DNA of 64,000 nucleotides. It comes from an uncultured Eubacteriales bacterium (GTDB lineage: Bacteria > Bacillota > Clostridia > Christensenellales > Aristaeellaceae). How positions within the stretch are numbered: position 1 is the stretch's first letter; each line of letters opens with the position of its first letter. This document shows, in pieces, positions 63,649 through 64,000 of the stretch. Made by a program: the position numbers and the translations under genes. The stretch spans positions 62,001 through 126,000 of the forward strand of contig CADAQF010000003.1 in NCBI GenBank assembly GCA_902790015.1, in the 5' to 3' direction. The notes beneath the pieces were generated by a model. That model did not search any database. It had not been told where the DNA came from and saw only the letters and a program-made list of their open reading frames with translations.

Positions 63649-64000
63649 TCACGGCTGTCCGGCTACCCGGACGGCCTTTTCCTGCGCCTGCAGGCAAAGC
63701 TCCGCCGCTTTCAGGGCGTGGGCCTGGGTCATGGCGTTCTCGGTGCGGTTCAGGCAGTCCAGTATCAATTGCCCGAAGAAGGGATAGCCGGTCATGCCGG
63801 TGGCGTTATAATATTTTTCGCCCTTGCCGTTTACGAGGAACACGTGGTTTCCGTCCACCTGATCAGAGGCGAGGTTTATATACTTGCGGATCTCGATGAA
63901 GCCCTCGGTGCCGAGTATGAACGTGCGGCCGTCGCCCCAGGTGCGCAGCCCGTCCGGGTTGAACCAGTCCACCCGGAAATAGTTGGTGCTTCCGTTTTGG
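63649..64000 (-). CDS. Gfo/Idh/MocA family oxidoreductase, C-terminal part, cut by window end
   Basis: The open frame continues to the window edge (KNGSTNYFRVDWFNPDGL), so the GTG at 63972 is internal. The visible part is the C-terminal domain: WGDGRTFILGTEGFIEIRKY, then FGQLILDCLNRTENAMTQAHALKAAELCLQAQ, a common ending of the family. The N-terminal Rossmann part is missing. It lies in an operon with the family member downstream. Confidence 0.8.
   Translation of the reverse strand, partial: QNGSTNYFRVDWFNPDGLRTWGDGRTFILGTEGFIEIRKYINLASDQVDGNHVFLVNGKGEKYYNATGMTGYPFFGQLILDCLNRTENAMTQAHALKAAELCLQAQEKAVRVAGQP

Overview
The window looks like a chromosomal segment of a GC-rich Gram-positive-type anaerobe, most likely a member of the Clostridia (Bacillota). 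The reasons are strong AGGAGG ribosome binding sites, consensus sigma-A promoters, the trigger factor - clpP - clpX order, TagD/TagB/F-type teichoic acid enzymes, a [FeFe]-hydrogenase-like sensor cassette with DRTGG and PHP proteins, and a stand-alone PreA-type dehydrogenase. The family or genus cannot be fixed from the sequence alone. No rRNA, tRNA or CRISPR array was seen.

Region 1 (1-15689, all + strand) is a surface polysaccharide / teichoic-acid-like locus. It makes UDP-uronic acids (epimerase, galacturonokinase-like GHMP kinase, nucleotidyltransferase, UDP-glucose dehydrogenase) and CDP-glycerol (TagD). It also carries three GT4 glycosyltransferases, two CDP-glycerol glycerophosphotransferase-like proteins, a Wzy-like polymerase, a TupA-like ATP-grasp enzyme, a hexapeptide acetyltransferase, a Wzx-like flippase and LicD. 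A 320-bp MITE-like element (15711-16030) closes it.

Region 2 (16055-26394, + strand) is the most unusual part. A glycerol-facilitator-like channel is followed by alternating, translationally coupled IspD/TarI-like cytidylyltransferases and FGGY kinases, a canonical GlpK, an XRE repressor fused to a degenerate cytidylyltransferase domain, and another cytidylyltransferase/kinase pair. I read it as a module that imports, phosphorylates and CTP-activates several polyols for the neighbouring CDP-polyol transferases. Both of its promoters carry TAATCAC repeats that are candidate operators for the fusion repressor.

Region 3 (26478-34036, + strand) holds a histidine phosphatase, a PreA-like protein with an extra N-terminal Fe-S domain, a five-gene redox-sensing cassette (DRTGG, HATPase, [FeFe]-hydrogenase-like protein, DRTGG, PHP), and two secreted proteins that share a near-identical zinc-ribbon module.

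Region 4 (34055-49797, - strand) contains pckA (frameshifted), clpX, clpP, tig, small stress and membrane proteins, a thioesterase, a three-gene ABC importer, a MATE transporter and a two-component system.

Region 5 (50042-62558, + strand) is a catabolic cluster: a sugar ABC importer without its own ATPase, an FAD oxidoreductase, a glycosidase-like protein, PPC and RraA proteins, a D-2-hydroxyacid dehydrogenase, an iron alcohol dehydrogenase, a LarA homologue and LrgAB. It suggests uptake and stereochemical conversion of a hydroxy or sugar acid. Two Gfo/Idh/MocA oxidoreductases on the - strand, the last one cut by the window edge, finish the segment.
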